Both the position numbers and the translations under genes were made by a program. 64,000 bases of DNA from an uncultured Colwellia sp. (GTDB taxonomy: Bacteria; Pseudomonadota; Gammaproteobacteria; Enterobacterales; Alteromonadaceae): the NCBI GenBank assembly GCA_913062815.1, contig CAJXWZ010000016.1, forward strand, positions 53,373 to 117,372, read 5' to 3'. Positions 36,533 through 46,937 of the stretch are shown piece after piece; the stretch's first letter is position 1; every line of letters starts with the position of its first letter. The notes under the pieces were generated by a model, which saw nothing but the letters and a program-made list of their open reading frames with translations, was not told the origin of the DNA and searched no databases.

Positions 36533-37146
36533 TAACAAAAGACAATATCAACAACTTAGCATGGCAGAAAATGGGCAACATGATCCCTGCTATTATTCAA
36601 CACAGTGCAACAGGTGCCGTGTTGATGCAAGGGTATATGAGTCAAGAGTCTTTAGAGGCTACTTTAGATTCTGGCAAAGCAACATTTTTTAGCCGTTCTA
36701 AACAAGCATTATGGGTAAAAGGTGAAACTTCTGGTAATTTTTTACAAGTTGAACAGGTACTTAGTGATTGCGATCAAGATAGTTTATTAATTGCTTGTAC
36801 CCCCTTAGGTCCAAGCTGCCATTTAGGTACAGAGTCTTGTTTTCCTGAACAAAAACTTACCCAGCAAAACTTTTTAAGCCAACTTGAAAAAGTGATTGCC
36901 AGTCGAAAAAATGATGCGCCTGAAGACAGTTATACCGCACACCTATTTTCTCGTGGTACCACAAAAATGGCACAAAAAGTTGGTGAAGAAGGCGTTGAAG
37001 TTGCACTCGCTGCTGTCGCTGAAACCAAAGACGACTTACTCGGTGAATGTGCAGACTTGTTCTACCATACCTTGGTGTTATTAGCCGATCAGAATATAGA
37101 TTTAAATGAAGTTATGGCAGTACTCCAAAAGCGCCACAATAAGTAG
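36526..37146 (+). CDS. hisI: Bifunctional phosphoribosyl-AMP cyclohydrolase/phosphoribosyl-ATP pyrophosphatase
   Basis: Fused HisI-HisE carrying steps 2 and 3 of the pathway. The cyclohydrolase half (about residues 1-115) has [18 protein letters not shown] and the zinc region [10 protein letters not shown]. The pyrophosphohydrolase half (about 120-206) has [13 protein letters not shown] and [13 protein letters not shown], the MazG-like metal motifs. Length 206 against 203 in E. coli. Last gene of the operon, followed by a terminator. Confidence 0.97.
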   Translation: MLVTKDNINNLAWQKMGNMIPAIIQHSATGAVLMQGYMSQESLEATLDSGKATFFSRSKQALWVKGETSGNFLQVEQVLSDCDQDSLLIACTPLGPSCHLGTESCFPEQKLTQQNFLSQLEKVIASRKNDAPEDSYTAHLFSRGTTKMAQKVGEEGVEVALAAVAETKDDLLGECADLFYHTLVLLADQNIDLNEVMAVLQKRHNK

Positions 37147-37185
37147 TGTTTAGCAAAAGTTTAACAAATTCGTTAAACTTTGATA

Positions 37186-37227
37186 AAAAAATGTATCCTT
37201 GTTATAACTAATAAAGATACATTTTTT
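37186..37227. terminator. Terminator at the end of the his operon
   Basis: Arms at 37186-37200 and 37213-37227 pair at 14 of 15 positions (core aatgtatc / gatacatt) and end in six T. A second, weaker 10-bp hairpin at 37156-37181 precedes it. The right arm overlaps the first codon of the longest frame of the next gene. Confidence 0.8.
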
Positions 37228-38116
37228 GGTGTTGTTTTTGAATAATGTTAATTTATTTTCTTACCGCTTATTTTTCTTCCTACTGATAACCTCCGTTAGT
37301 AGTGCAATTTCTCACGCCAGTTCAACTGATGTCCTTATTTATATTAGAGACGATGTTTTTGAAGATTATCAAAGTTTTATTGGTAATAGAGATGTCTTAA
37401 CCATAAAAAACTTCTCCGGTAAAACCATTCGCAGAGATGTTGTAGATATGATTATTGCTCAACAAGCGCTACAACTAGGCGGGTTTACTTCTGAGTTTAG
37501 TTACGTCCCCGGAAAAGTTAATTTTAGAAATACTAAAATGTTACAAAATGGCGATTTATTGATTAGCTTTGATTCATATTGGAAAAGTGATGCACAAGCG
37601 CTAGCAGATAAAATCTACATTTCAGATGCTGTAATTAGAAATGGTGAATATGTTGCTGGCATTTATACTAGCCCATATAATCAAAAAACATTGCAAGTGA
37701 GAGAATTAGACGACCTAAAGGATTTAACCGCTATTTCAACGCCTCTATGGCGAACGGATTGGCAAACCTTACACTCACTACCACTAAAAGAGTTAATTAC
37801 AGAAAATTCATGGCTTTCAATGGCACGAATGGTAAACCTACAGTGGGTGGATTTTATGCTAATGCCATTTAATTCGACTCCAGATAAAAGCTTTACTATG
37901 GAGAAAATTCATCTGGTTCCGGTCAATAATGTGGCGATAGTATTAAAAGATTCACGCCATTTTGTCATTAGTAAAATACATCCTCAAGGCAAATCCGCTT
38001 TCATTGCTATAAACAAAGGCTTACAAATATTAAGAGAGCACGGTGCTATCACCAAGGCCTACACCCAAGCGGGATTCTTTATTGACCCTGATCAATATAA
38101 CATTTTGAATAAATAA
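37226..38116 (+). CDS. Periplasmic solute-binding-like protein
   Basis: About 295 residues with an N-terminal signal peptide (FSYRLFFFLLITSVSSAISHA, cleavage after SHA). The mature part resembles family 3 extracellular solute-binding proteins in having two alternating segments (YVAGIYTSP; HFVISKIHPQGK) and the ending LREHGAITKAYTQAGF. No transporter genes are adjacent, so it may be a sensor-type or orphan protein. No in-frame ATG precedes the signal peptide: the start must be TTG 37226, GTG 37229 or TTG 37232/37238. Shine-Dalgarno support is weak for all. Confidence 0.7.
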   Translation: MVLFLNNVNLFSYRLFFFLLITSVSSAISHASSTDVLIYIRDDVFEDYQSFIGNRDVLTIKNFSGKTIRRDVVDMIIAQQALQLGGFTSEFSYVPGKVNFRNTKMLQNGDLLISFDSYWKSDAQALADKIYISDAVIRNGEYVAGIYTSPYNQKTLQVRELDDLKDLTAISTPLWRTDWQTLHSLPLKELITENSWLSMARMVNLQWVDFMLMPFNSTPDKSFTMEKIHLVPVNNVAIVLKDSRHFVISKIHPQGKSAFIAINKGLQILREHGAITKAYTQAGFFIDPDQYNILNK

Positions 38117-38210
38117 TCATAATATCCTCATTTAAGTAATTTCATTGATACCTTAAAAGTTTACACCTATAATATGCGCGCATTAGGATACTTCTCGCTA
38201 AGGAATAGCT

Positions 38211-38507
38211 ATGTTTAAACACACTGCCATAAAAAAATACGGAAAAAAATTACTTCCTGTCATGCAGAAACGCTACGGTGAACAGCGTCATTACAGTGCA
38301 AGCCAAATTCGCGCCACAGTCTATCAATGTAACTTCAAGCCCAGCTTCTTACCGCTTGGTTATTTGCTATTTTTAGATCCACAATTACTGCCTACTTTAA
38401 TGAAAAAAGAATTCCCTAGTATTTGTATTCAAGATTATAAGAAAGAAATGCGTGACTATTTAGATGAACGTAAATATCATGGTTACTTACAATCCTTAGC
38501 CGTATAG
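38211..38507 (+). CDS. Small conserved protein, DUF6559-like
   Basis: A 98-residue soluble basic protein. The N-terminal pattern AIKKYGKKLLPVMQKRYG, the middle YSASQIRATVYQCNF and the C-terminal YLDERKYHGYL recall small Shewanella/Vibrio proteins of the DUF6559 type; I offer that from memory only. A CTAAGGA ribosome-binding site lies before ATG 38211. It is 7 bases upstream of elaA, suggesting cotranscription. Confidence 0.65.
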   Translation: MFKHTAIKKYGKKLLPVMQKRYGEQRHYSASQIRATVYQCNFKPSFLPLGYLLFLDPQLLPTLMKKEFPSICIQDYKKEMRDYLDERKYHGYLQSLAV

Positions 38508-38514
38508 ACAGCAA

Positions 38515-38991
38515 ATGCAAAGTAAGACCACATGGCAAGCAAAGCACTTTAATGAGTTTACCCTTGAGCAACTTTATGAGGCGTTAAAGTTACGCATTGA
38601 TGTATTTGTGGTAGAGCAAACTTGTTATTACCCTGATCTTGATAGTAAACCAAACCAGCTCGATAGACATGATGAAACTATACATTTATTAGGTTATCAA
38701 GATAATGAATTAGTTACTTATTTGCGCATTTTAGCCCAAGGGCAAAGTTATGATGATTATATCAGCATTGGCAGAGTAGCTATCGCAGAGCAAGCAAGAG
38801 GGACAGGCTTAGGCCATGAACTAATGACACAAGCATTAGCACTATGTGAGAAGCACTTCCCAAACCAAAGCATTAAAATATCAGCACAAGAGTATTTAAT
38901 TGATTTTTATCATAAACATGGCTTTGAGCAGGTATCAGCCATGTATCTTGAAGATGACATACCTCATGTGGCCATGATTAAAAACGTTTAG
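38515..38991 (+). CDS. elaA: GNAT-family acyltransferase ElaA
   Basis: Small cytoplasmic N-acyltransferase of unknown acceptor. Strong ElaA features: LYEALKLRIDVFVVEQTCYYPDLD near the N terminus (residues 21-44), ISIGRVAIAEQARGTGLGHELM with the acetyl-CoA-binding RGTGLG loop, and the ending DFYHKHGFEQVSAMYLEDDIPHVAM. Length 158 compares with 153 in E. coli. The stop overlaps the convergent MAPEG gene by 4 bases. Confidence 0.92.
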   Translation: MQSKTTWQAKHFNEFTLEQLYEALKLRIDVFVVEQTCYYPDLDSKPNQLDRHDETIHLLGYQDNELVTYLRILAQGQSYDDYISIGRVAIAEQARGTGLGHELMTQALALCEKHFPNQSIKISAQEYLIDFYHKHGFEQVSAMYLEDDIPHVAMIKNV

Positions 38992-39380
38992 CTCATGAAA
39001 AAAAAGCGAATATTTTCAATCGCTAAGACTAGCAAAACAATAAATGTTGTAATCATTCCTGAAACTCTAGGTATAGAAGTCCCCATAGATTTTGATAGGC
39101 CGACAGCATGTAACAACCGCCCTAACAATAAAACACTTCCCAAGATATGAAGCCATAAGGCATCAGCGCCGCTTAATTCATAACTAGCGAGAAGAATTAG
39201 CGCTAAAGGCATATACTCAGAAAAATTGCCGTGCACACGTACTGCCTTAGTTAGCAAACGTTCGCCACCATCACCAAGACCTACTTTGAGCTTAAATCGT
39301 AATCTTATAACGTTAAAAGAAAGGCTTAGGAACAATAAGGCGAGTAAACTAGCATATAGTGCAGTGATTGTTAAAGTCAT
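38988..39380 (-). CDS. MAPEG-family membrane protein
   Basis: A 130-residue protein with four hydrophobic segments (about 5-25, 55-75, 78-95, 108-126), related to membrane-associated eicosanoid and glutathione metabolism proteins. The motif RVHGNFSEYMPLALILL is the family signature, with the conserved Glu-Tyr pair, and LGRLLHAVGL follows. Bacterial members (YecN-like) have no firmly established role. Tail-to-tail overlap with elaA. Confidence 0.88.
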   Translation of the reverse strand: MTLTITALYASLLALLFLSLSFNVIRLRFKLKVGLGDGGERLLTKAVRVHGNFSEYMPLALILLASYELSGADALWLHILGSVLLLGRLLHAVGLSKSMGTSIPRVSGMITTFIVLLVLAIENIRFFFMS

Positions 39381-39420
39381 AAATATATATCCAAATTATT
39401 ATTGGCTAGCAGCCTAAAAC

Positions 39421-39446
39421 AAAAAACTCGCCGAAGCGAGTTTTAT
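39421..39446 (-). terminator. adk terminator
   Basis: Nine-base arms (aaaactcgc / gcgagtttt) with a CGAA tetraloop; on the minus strand the stem runs directly into six T. It is 38 bases past the adk stop. Confidence 0.9.
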
Positions 39447-39483
39447 TTATCTTAAGTGTTATAACCTTAATAATTAGATTGTT

Positions 39484-40140
<657 letters not shown>

Positions 40141-40297
40141 TTAAATGATGGTTTAAAATAATAAAAATAATTACGTTAAAATAACAAAAGCAGACTATCT
40201 AACATTTTGATCACATTAATGTAATAATTCTTTAGCATTATATTTATCGCGGCAGACACTATACAAGCATGCCTATACGCAAACAAGCATAGCATAC

Positions 40298-40337
40298 AAA
40301 AAAGGGGCATTCATTTATAGTGAATCGCCCCTTTTTT
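40298..40337. terminator. htpG terminator
   Basis: Stem of aaaaaaggggc with attca/tgaat inner pairs (one unpaired base), ending in six T in either direction. It lies 22 bases past the htpG stop. Confidence 0.88.
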
Positions 40338-40358
40338 CGACTAAAGTCTAACTCAATA

Positions 40359-42320
40359 TTACTTTGTCAGGCTTAGCATGAGTTTATTTAGACGACCAAC
40401 AAAACTTGCTGGGTCTTTTAAACTTCCACGTTCGGCTAGCATAGCTTGCTCGAATAAAACCTCAACCCACTGATTAAACTTGTCATCATCTTGTTCATCA
40501 GCAACATGCTTAACTAAATCATGTTCACCGTTGATTTCAAAGATTGGTAATGACTCTGGTACTTCTTGACCAACTGAAGCCATTAACTTAGCCATTTGAC
40601 TACTCATGTCATTGTCATCAGCAACAATACAGGCAGGAGAGTCAGTTAGACGTTGTGATAACTTCACATCTTTAACTTTATCTTTAAGGGCCTCTTTAAT
40701 ACGAACCACAACAGAATCAAATTCTTTTTCTAATTTCTCTTGTGCTTCTTTAGTCTCAGCATCATCCATGTCACCTAGATCTAAGCCACCACGAGTAACC
40801 GATTGAAGTTGTTTACCATCAAACTCATTTAAATGGCTAACTAACCATTCATCAATACGATCTGACATTAATAACACTTCAATGCCTTTTTTACGGAACA
40901 CTTCTAGGTGAGGACTGTTTTTAGCGGCTTCAAAGCTATCAGCAACGACATAGTAAACTTTGTCCTGACCTTCTTTCATTCGCTCAATATAACTGGCAAG
41001 AGAAACGTTCTGTATCGCGTTATCTTCATTGGTAGAAGCAAAGCGCAATAAACCAGCAACTTGCTCTTTATTCGCCATATCTTCAGCAGGGCCTTCTTTT
41101 AATACTTGGCCAAACTCATCCCAAAAGCCTTGGTATTTTTCAGCATCTTTTTTGCCTAACTTATCAAGCATTTTCAAAACACGCTTAGTACAACCTTTAC
41201 GAATAGCTTGAGTTACCTTGTTATCTTGTAAAATTTCACGAGAAACATTTAATGGCAAATCATTTGAGTCAAGTAAACCTTTAACAAAACGCAGGTAGGT
41301 TGGCATGAATTGTTCAGCATCATCCATAATAAATACACGCTGAACATAAAGTTTTAAACCGTGTTGTTTTTCACGATTATACATATCAAAAGGTGCTTTT
41401 GATGGTACATACAACAGTGAAGTATATTCAGTTTTACCTTCTACTTTATTATGTTCCCACAATAACGGATCACCAAAATCATGAGATACATGCTTATAAA
41501 ATTCTTTATACTCATCTTCGCTAATGTCTGCTTTCTCACGCGTCCATAACGCAGTGGCTTTATTGATAGCTTCCCATTTAGCTGGTTCAACATCACGTGC
41601 CTCAACTGCAGGTGTTGTTACATTACCTTCATCGTCTTTCTCTTCAGCCACAGCTTCAACTGCGGGCACTTCAGGAGTTAACATTTCAACAGAGACTGAG
41701 ATGTGATCAGAATACTTAGTTACGATAGACTTTAAGCGCCAGTCATCAGCAAATTCGTTTTCATCTTCTTTTAAATGAAGAATAATATCAGTACCGCGAG
41801 AAGTTTTTTCAATGTCAGCGGTAGTGAAATCACCTTCACCAGCACTTACCCACTCAACACCTTGTGAAGTGTCATCACCAGCACGGCGAGTGCGAACAGT
41901 TACTTTATCTGCCACAATAAAAGCTGAATAAAAACCAACACCAAATTGGCCAATTAACTGTGAGTCTGACGCTTGATCGCCAGAAAGTTGCGAGAAGAAC
42001 TCAGCTGTTCCTGACTTAGCAATAGTACCTAAGTGTTCAATAACTTCGTCAAGGTTCATACCAATACCATTATCAGAAATAGTAACAGTGTTATTTTCTT
42101 TATCACAACTTACCCGAACTCTTAATTCACCATCGCCTTCATACAAGTCTGCATTTGATAACGCTTTAAAGCGTAGTTTGTCTGAGGCATCTGCGGCATT
42201 AGACACTAATTCACGTAAAAATATCTCTTTGTTAGAATAAAGAGAATGGATCATTAGTTGAAGTATTTTGGCGTTATCTGATGCAAACGCATGTTTTTGT
42301 GGTGTATTTTCGACAGTCAT
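40359..42320 (-). CDS. htpG: Hsp90-family chaperone HtpG
   Basis: ATP-dependent dimeric chaperone. The N-terminal GHKL ATPase domain shows [21 protein letters not shown] and [11 protein letters not shown]; the middle domain has [12 protein letters not shown]; the C-terminal dimerisation domain ends [10 protein letters not shown]. The 653 residues exceed E. coli (624), mainly because of an acidic insertion around residues 215-245 ([16 protein letters not shown]). A weak sigma-32-like promoter is seen upstream. Located between recR and adk as in E. coli. Confidence 0.97.
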   Translation of the reverse strand: MTVENTPQKHAFASDNAKILQLMIHSLYSNKEIFLRELVSNAADASDKLRFKALSNADLYEGDGELRVRVSCDKENNTVTISDNGIGMNLDEVIEHLGTIAKSGTAEFFSQLSGDQASDSQLIGQFGVGFYSAFIVADKVTVRTRRAGDDTSQGVEWVSAGEGDFTTADIEKTSRGTDIILHLKEDENEFADDWRLKSIVTKYSDHISVSVEMLTPEVPAVEAVAEEKDDEGNVTTPAVEARDVEPAKWEAINKATALWTREKADISEDEYKEFYKHVSHDFGDPLLWEHNKVEGKTEYTSLLYVPSKAPFDMYNREKQHGLKLYVQRVFIMDDAEQFMPTYLRFVKGLLDSNDLPLNVSREILQDNKVTQAIRKGCTKRVLKMLDKLGKKDAEKYQGFWDEFGQVLKEGPAEDMANKEQVAGLLRFASTNEDNAIQNVSLASYIERMKEGQDKVYYVVADSFEAAKNSPHLEVFRKKGIEVLLMSDRIDEWLVSHLNEFDGKQLQSVTRGGLDLGDMDDAETKEAQEKLEKEFDSVVVRIKEALKDKVKDVKLSQRLTDSPACIVADDNDMSSQMAKLMASVGQEVPESLPIFEINGEHDLVKHVADEQDDDKFNQWVEVLFEQAMLAERGSLKDPASFVGRLNKLMLSLTK

Positions 42321-42406
42321 ATAAAGTGAACCTATAATGTTTTCTTAATTTGTTAAATAACCCCACTACTTAACGTGACTTAGTTAGGGTTAATTCGCTG
42401 TTACTT

Positions 42407-42436
42407 TATCTGAGGATAGATTATTTTTTTTCAAGG
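42407..42436 (-). promoter_or_regulatory. Candidate heat-shock (sigma-32) promoter of htpG
   Basis: On the minus strand CTTGAA (42436-42431) is followed after 15 bases by CCTCAGATA (42415-42407), a weak match to the CCCCATNTA element. It lies about 90 bases before the start codon. Less convincing than those of dnaK and grpE. Confidence 0.4.
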
Positions 42437-42540
42437 GAAGAGGAAAGAAAGTTTCGAGTTAATCTTGCTGATGAGTGAAAATAAAGTAATGTTCTGCTTA
42501 AAAGCTATTGAGCTCCCTCTGCAAGCAGCCTTATTTCACT

Positions 42541-43146
42541 TTACAGAACATAGCTTTTTCGGCCTGATAGCGCATGAGATAAGGTATTACCATCAACATA
42601 TTCTAGTTCACCACCTACGGGTACACCATGGGCTATTCTAGAAATATTGACCTGATATTGTTGCGCTAACTCCGCAATAAAATGTGCGGTTGCTTCACCT
42701 TCAACCGTTGGGTTAGTTGCTAGAATCACTTCCTCAAATTGTCCACTGGCAAAATGTTGTTCTAATATATCTAAACCTAAATCATCGGGGCCTATGCCAT
42801 CAATAGGTGATAAATGGCCCATTAAGACAAAATACTTACCGGTAAACTCTCCCGTTTGCTCTAACGCAATAACATCGCCTGGACTTTCTACAATACATAA
42901 ACTGGTGGCAACTTTACGTTTTGGGCTTTGACAGATTTCGCACAGCATTTCTTCGGTGAAATTACGACATGACTGACAATGACCAATTTCTGTCATGGCA
43001 CTAGACAATGCAGTTGCCAGTTTACTACCACCACGACGATTACGCTCTAATAGATGAAACGCCATACGTTGAGCCGATTTCGCCCCAACACCGGGTAAAC
43101 ATTTTAACGAATCAATCAACTCTTGTACTAATGGACTAAATTTCAT
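42541..43146 (-). CDS. recR: Recombination protein RecR
   Basis: Works with RecO and RecF to load RecA at gaps. N-terminal helix-hairpin-helix ([17 protein letters not shown]), four-Cys zinc finger CQSCRNF...CEICQSPKR, Toprim domain with [13 protein letters not shown], and the C-terminal Walker-like region [19 protein letters not shown] use ATG 43146, giving 201 residues, exactly the E. coli length; an upstream TTG at 43161 would add five residues. The usual upstream partner ybaB is absent here. Confidence 0.97.
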   Translation of the reverse strand: MKFSPLVQELIDSLKCLPGVGAKSAQRMAFHLLERNRRGGSKLATALSSAMTEIGHCQSCRNFTEEMLCEICQSPKRKVATSLCIVESPGDVIALEQTGEFTGKYFVLMGHLSPIDGIGPDDLGLDILEQHFASGQFEEVILATNPTVEGEATAHFIAELAQQYQVNISRIAHGVPVGGELEYVDGNTLSHALSGRKSYVL

Positions 43147-43187
43147 AAAAATCAACTTCAATTAAGGTGTTAGCTGAAAATAAACAA

Positions 43188-44363
43188 CTACTCTGGACTT
43201 GAGACTGGGTAAATCACTTGATCTTTATAGCCAGTGCTAATAGCCATAAAACCAGACAATAACTGATCTAATGCTTTATCGCCAGTATCACTAATTAATG
43301 GTCTGCTGTTTAAGGCTGTAAGTTTTGCCTTAGTTGCTATGATACTGATGTTTTCTTTTCCGCCGGGCTGTTCCAATATAAAGCGAATTATTTTAGGACT
43401 TAATTGCTGATTACCACGACCAAAAATATGCCCTTGACCGCCAATAAGCGTAATAACTAAATGAACATTTTGTTGCTCTTGTTGTGAGTTTAGTACTTGT
43501 TGCCAAAGTTGCGCTTCACTTACATCACTGGCAAGCAAACCTTCACCTTGAACAATATCGACACCCAGTAACGTATTATTCAGCCCTAATTCTGCCATTA
43601 AAAAAGCGGTGGTTGAGCCAGAGCCAATAATAAATAAATCATCATGGTATTCTCGCATTTTATCCACTATATCTTCGGCAATATCTTGTAGCACTAGCTC
43701 ATCAGATTCTTTACCGCCGGATTTTACTGTTTGTACATAGCGTAATTCACTTGGTATTTGCATTTCGCCAAATCGTTTGGCTTTAACGATACCTTGGCGA
43801 AACAATGACTCATCAATATCCATAACATCACCTTGGGTCAAGGTTACCAACTGTTTTGTCACCATCATTTCAACAATACGGCCAGCTGCTGTCGGGGTAA
43901 TAGCATAAACACCAGAATGTATTTTACAACCTGCAGGAACCCCTAAAACAGGTACTAATGCAGTTGCATTTTCTTCGGAAAAATCTGCTACTGCAGTTGC
44001 TATATTACGAGCGGTGCCATCGCCACCAGCAAATAAAATAATATCTACCTGCTGTTTTAATAGCGCATTTACCGCCAATTCAGTATCGCTTGCTTGAGTT
44101 TGTTCAGAGTGTGTTTCAAAGCTAAGTTCAACACCAAATCCTAATTCCTGAGCACATTGTTCACCCATAGCGCCATTTACCGTATAAATTATTATGTCCT
44201 CTTTATAGGGTAATAAAACTTCAAGCGCGGTTTTTGCACGCATATTCGCTTTCGGAACTGCGCCTAACGCCAGCGCATGTTTAGCCAAATTATCGCTGCC
44301 CTTTAAAGCCACACTGCCACCAAGACCTGCAACCGGGTTTATAACTAAGCCTAATTTAAACAT
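43188..44363 (-). CDS. ATP-NAD kinase family protein (AcoX-like)
   Basis: About 391 residues. The start LGLVINPVAGLGG and the motif FAGGDGTARNIATAV are the NAD/diacylglycerol-kinase-type nucleotide-binding signature; the rest is longer than and distinct from NadK. Similar proteins are annotated as acetoin catabolism AcoX-like, but no acetoin genes are near. The start ATG 44363 overlaps the end of epmC by 8 bases and is preceded by an AGAAG ribosome-binding site; the TTG at 44393 is less likely. The true NAD kinase of the window is at 56251. Confidence 0.8.
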   Translation of the reverse strand: MFKLGLVINPVAGLGGSVALKGSDNLAKHALALGAVPKANMRAKTALEVLLPYKEDIIIYTVNGAMGEQCAQELGFGVELSFETHSEQTQASDTELAVNALLKQQVDIILFAGGDGTARNIATAVADFSEENATALVPVLGVPAGCKIHSGVYAITPTAAGRIVEMMVTKQLVTLTQGDVMDIDESLFRQGIVKAKRFGEMQIPSELRYVQTVKSGGKESDELVLQDIAEDIVDKMREYHDDLFIIGSGSTTAFLMAELGLNNTLLGVDIVQGEGLLASDVSEAQLWQQVLNSQQEQQNVHLVITLIGGQGHIFGRGNQQLSPKIIRFILEQPGGKENISIIATKAKLTALNSRPLISDTGDKALDQLLSGFMAISTGYKDQVIYPVSSPE

Positions 44364-44901
44364 GCACTTCTTCTTTATTAGTAAAATGCGCAAGGGTTAA
44401 AGGCAATGGGGTATGATAAAACTTAGCTAATGCCGCTATAAATTGATTAGCTCGTTCTGGAAAGCCTTGTTGCACAAAAACGTTAACTTGCTCGAGCACT
44501 TTTTCTTTAAACCCTTTTGTATCTGATTGAAAGCCGTTTAAGTTATCCGATGACACATGAAATTTTTTATTGGCGGCAACGTTAAATGCCCATTCAATTG
44601 CTTGAGGAATAACTTCAACTTGTTCAAAGCTTTGCTGCTGTTGTTCGTTTCTACCGTCAGGCTCATACCAATAGCCGAAATCTTCTAAAAGGCGTCTAGC
44701 TTGTCCTGCTTGGCACCAATGAGAAATTTCATGAAAGGCACTGGCATAAAAACCGCGGGCAAAAATAATTTGATGATAATTACAATTGTCACTTGCAGGT
44801 AGATATATTGGCTCATCCCCTCCCTTAACCAAGCAAGTATTGTATTGCTGGAAAAAAGTAGCATGAAATATTTCAATCAAATCTTGATATTGATGACGCA
44901 T
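44356..44901 (-). CDS. epmC: Elongation factor P hydroxylase
   Basis: Hydroxylates the beta-lysylated lysine of EF-P in the last step of that modification. Near-diagnostic motifs: KGGDEPIYLPASD, FARGFYASAFHEISHWC (metal-binding His/Glu) and FGYWYEPDGRNEQQQ. I choose ATG 44901 because MRHQYQDLIEIF aligns with the start of E. coli EpmC and gives 181 residues against 182; upstream in-frame starts at 44931 (ATG) and 44940 (TTG) exist. Neither EF-P nor its other modifying genes are in this window. Confidence 0.92.
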   Translation of the reverse strand: MRHQYQDLIEIFHATFFQQYNTCLVKGGDEPIYLPASDNCNYHQIIFARGFYASAFHEISHWCQAGQARRLLEDFGYWYEPDGRNEQQQQSFEQVEVIPQAIEWAFNVAANKKFHVSSDNLNGFQSDTKGFKEKVLEQVNVFVQQGFPERANQFIAALAKFYHTPLPLTLAHFTNKEEVHV

Positions 44902-44997
44902 ATACAAAAGGAAAGTGTAAATTTGCGCCATTGTAAACAATTTTGTTATCGCAGGCTATGAAGCAAGCAGTATATTCTCACAAGTAAAAATATCAAT

Positions 44998-46182
44998 TTA
45001 GCGTTTGTTAACTGCACCTTTAATAACAAAATATCCTAATAACCCGGAAATTAAAGAGCCAACAACGATACCCAGTCTATCTTGAAACAAAGGAGAATTG
45101 GCACTTTGCTCAAAGGCGAGCGAACCAATGAATAAACTCATGGTGAAACCGACACCACACAGCAGCGAGATACCATAGAGCAGAGTCCAATTTACGTTTT
45201 CAGGTAGTTTAGCGAAGCCTAACTTAATAGCAACAAAGCAAAAACCAAATACGCCTATCTGCTTGCCTATAAATAAGCCTAAAATTATGCCCATAGGTAC
45301 GGGCGATAACACTTGCTCTATACCAACATCAGTAAAACTAATACCCGCATTTGCAAAAGCAAAAATAGGTAAAACAATGAAAGCAACACTTGCATGTAAG
45401 TTATGCTCTAATGACTTTAAGGGTGACGGTTCATCCACTTTACCAAGCGTTTTATTTCCGTACATAGGAATAAAGAAGGCCAAAATAACACCCGCTAATG
45501 TCGCATGTACACCAGACTTTAATACCGCAATCCATAAAATAACGCCAATAAAAATATAAGGCGATGTACTGGTAATATTTCGTCTATTTAAGAGAAATAG
45601 TATCGATAGCATGCTCGCAGCCACAACAAGAGACAATATAGACAGTTGCTCGGTATAAAATAGCGCAATAATGATTATTGCCCCTAAATCATCAAAGATA
45701 GCTAAGGAGGTTAAAAATACTTTTAATTGCAGCGGTACTTTTGAGCCGATGATGGCTAAAATTCCAAGGGCAAAGGCGATATCTGTCGCTGTTGGTATAG
45801 CCCAACCACTAATTGCATTGGGGTTGTCGTAATTTAATGCAGCATAAATGGCTGCAGGCATTATCATACCACCAACAGCCGCTATTGCCGGTAAAGTCAC
45901 TTGCCCTGGTTTTGACAAGTCTCCTTCAATGAATTCCCGTTTCAGCTCAAGGCCAACGAGAAAAAAGAATAACGCCATTAAACCATCATTTATCCATAAC
46001 AGCAGTGGTTTAGCTATTTCAAAATCACCAACAGCAATAACGACGGGGACATCAAGCAGTAAATCATACCAACTAGCCCAGGGCGAATTGGCAAAAAACA
46101 TCGCTAGTATCGCAGTAAACATCAAAATTATGCCACTAGCTGATTCTTTCTTTAAGAAATTTTCAATGGAAGAAATAGCCAT
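44998..46182 (-). CDS. nhaA: Na+/H+ antiporter NhaA
   Basis: Inner-membrane electrogenic antiporter for sodium and pH homeostasis. About twelve hydrophobic segments over 394 residues (E. coli 388). Key ion-binding region SLAIFDDLGAIIIIALFYT carries the paired aspartates, and PTATDIAFALGIL carries the conserved Asp of helix IV. VGLELKREF marks the pH-sensor region. Monocistronic and divergent from an Lrp-type regulator with a 251-base gap. Confidence 0.96.
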   Translation of the reverse strand: MAISSIENFLKKESASGIILMFTAILAMFFANSPWASWYDLLLDVPVVIAVGDFEIAKPLLLWINDGLMALFFFLVGLELKREFIEGDLSKPGQVTLPAIAAVGGMIMPAAIYAALNYDNPNAISGWAIPTATDIAFALGILAIIGSKVPLQLKVFLTSLAIFDDLGAIIIIALFYTEQLSILSLVVAASMLSILFLLNRRNITSTSPYIFIGVILWIAVLKSGVHATLAGVILAFFIPMYGNKTLGKVDEPSPLKSLEHNLHASVAFIVLPIFAFANAGISFTDVGIEQVLSPVPMGIILGLFIGKQIGVFGFCFVAIKLGFAKLPENVNWTLLYGISLLCGVGFTMSLFIGSLAFEQSANSPLFQDRLGIVVGSLISGLLGYFVIKGAVNKR

Positions 46183-46433
46183 TCCTATTATTGTCCTTTT
46201 TTGGTTTCAATCAAACGTAAACGAGTGACATAATATGTCAAGATGATAAATTAAGGCAACGAATCAATTGCAATAAAATGTAACTAAAGAGTAAATATTA
46301 ATAATTCGATAAAAATTCGGATAATTGACCATTTGGCGAAATAAATACAAAAATTGATGATGAATACTAGCCTAAACAAACTATTTAAGTGTAGTATCAA
46401 TATCAATTAAGATGTAAAGAATTTAGGTAGAAA

Positions 46434-46898
46434 ATGAAAAAGCTCGATACAATTGATCTTCGTATTTTAACAATATTATATAATGATGCTGATATTACCA
46501 ATAAGGAACTGGCTGCTAAAATAGGAATTGCTCCTTCAACCTGTTTAGAGCGAGTAAAGCGACTTAAACAAAGTGACGTCATTAAAGGTGCGTTTATTGA
46601 CGTTAATTTAAATACTATTGGCGGCAATATAGAAGCCATCGCAGCTATTCGTTTACAACCTTACTCAGAACATATTGTAAATAAATTTCGTGATGATTTA
46701 CTTTTATACCCTGAAATTTTAAACCTTTACCATATGGGTGGCAGTTACGATTATTATATTCATATGTCGGTGCAAGACAGTGAACACTTACGCCAATTTG
46801 TTTTTAAAAATATTACCTCTCGTGAGGAGGTCACCACTGTCGAAACATCCCTTGTTTTTGAGCACAGTCGCAGCGGTGTATTACCTAACTTTCAATAG
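46434..46898 (+). CDS. Lrp/AsnC-family transcriptional regulator
   Basis: A 154-residue DNA-binding protein with an N-terminal winged helix (MKKLDTIDLRILTILYNDADITNKELAAKIG; CLERVKRLKQSDVIKG) and a C-terminal RAM/ACT-like ligand domain (about 70-150, including YHMGGSYDYYIHMSV). Effector and targets are unknown. It is divergent from nhaA, which may or may not be a target, and convergent with the DUF3300 gene. Confidence 0.92.
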   Translation: MKKLDTIDLRILTILYNDADITNKELAAKIGIAPSTCLERVKRLKQSDVIKGAFIDVNLNTIGGNIEAIAAIRLQPYSEHIVNKFRDDLLLYPEILNLYHMGGSYDYYIHMSVQDSEHLRQFVFKNITSREEVTTVETSLVFEHSRSGVLPNFQ

Positions 46899-46937
46899 AT
46901 TCACAATATTGCGTATGTTAACTAACATGTACTACTG

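Noticed and set aside
43147..43161. TTG start for recR five codons upstream
   Set aside because: ATG 43146 gives the exact family length of 201 residues; the extension adds no conserved residues.
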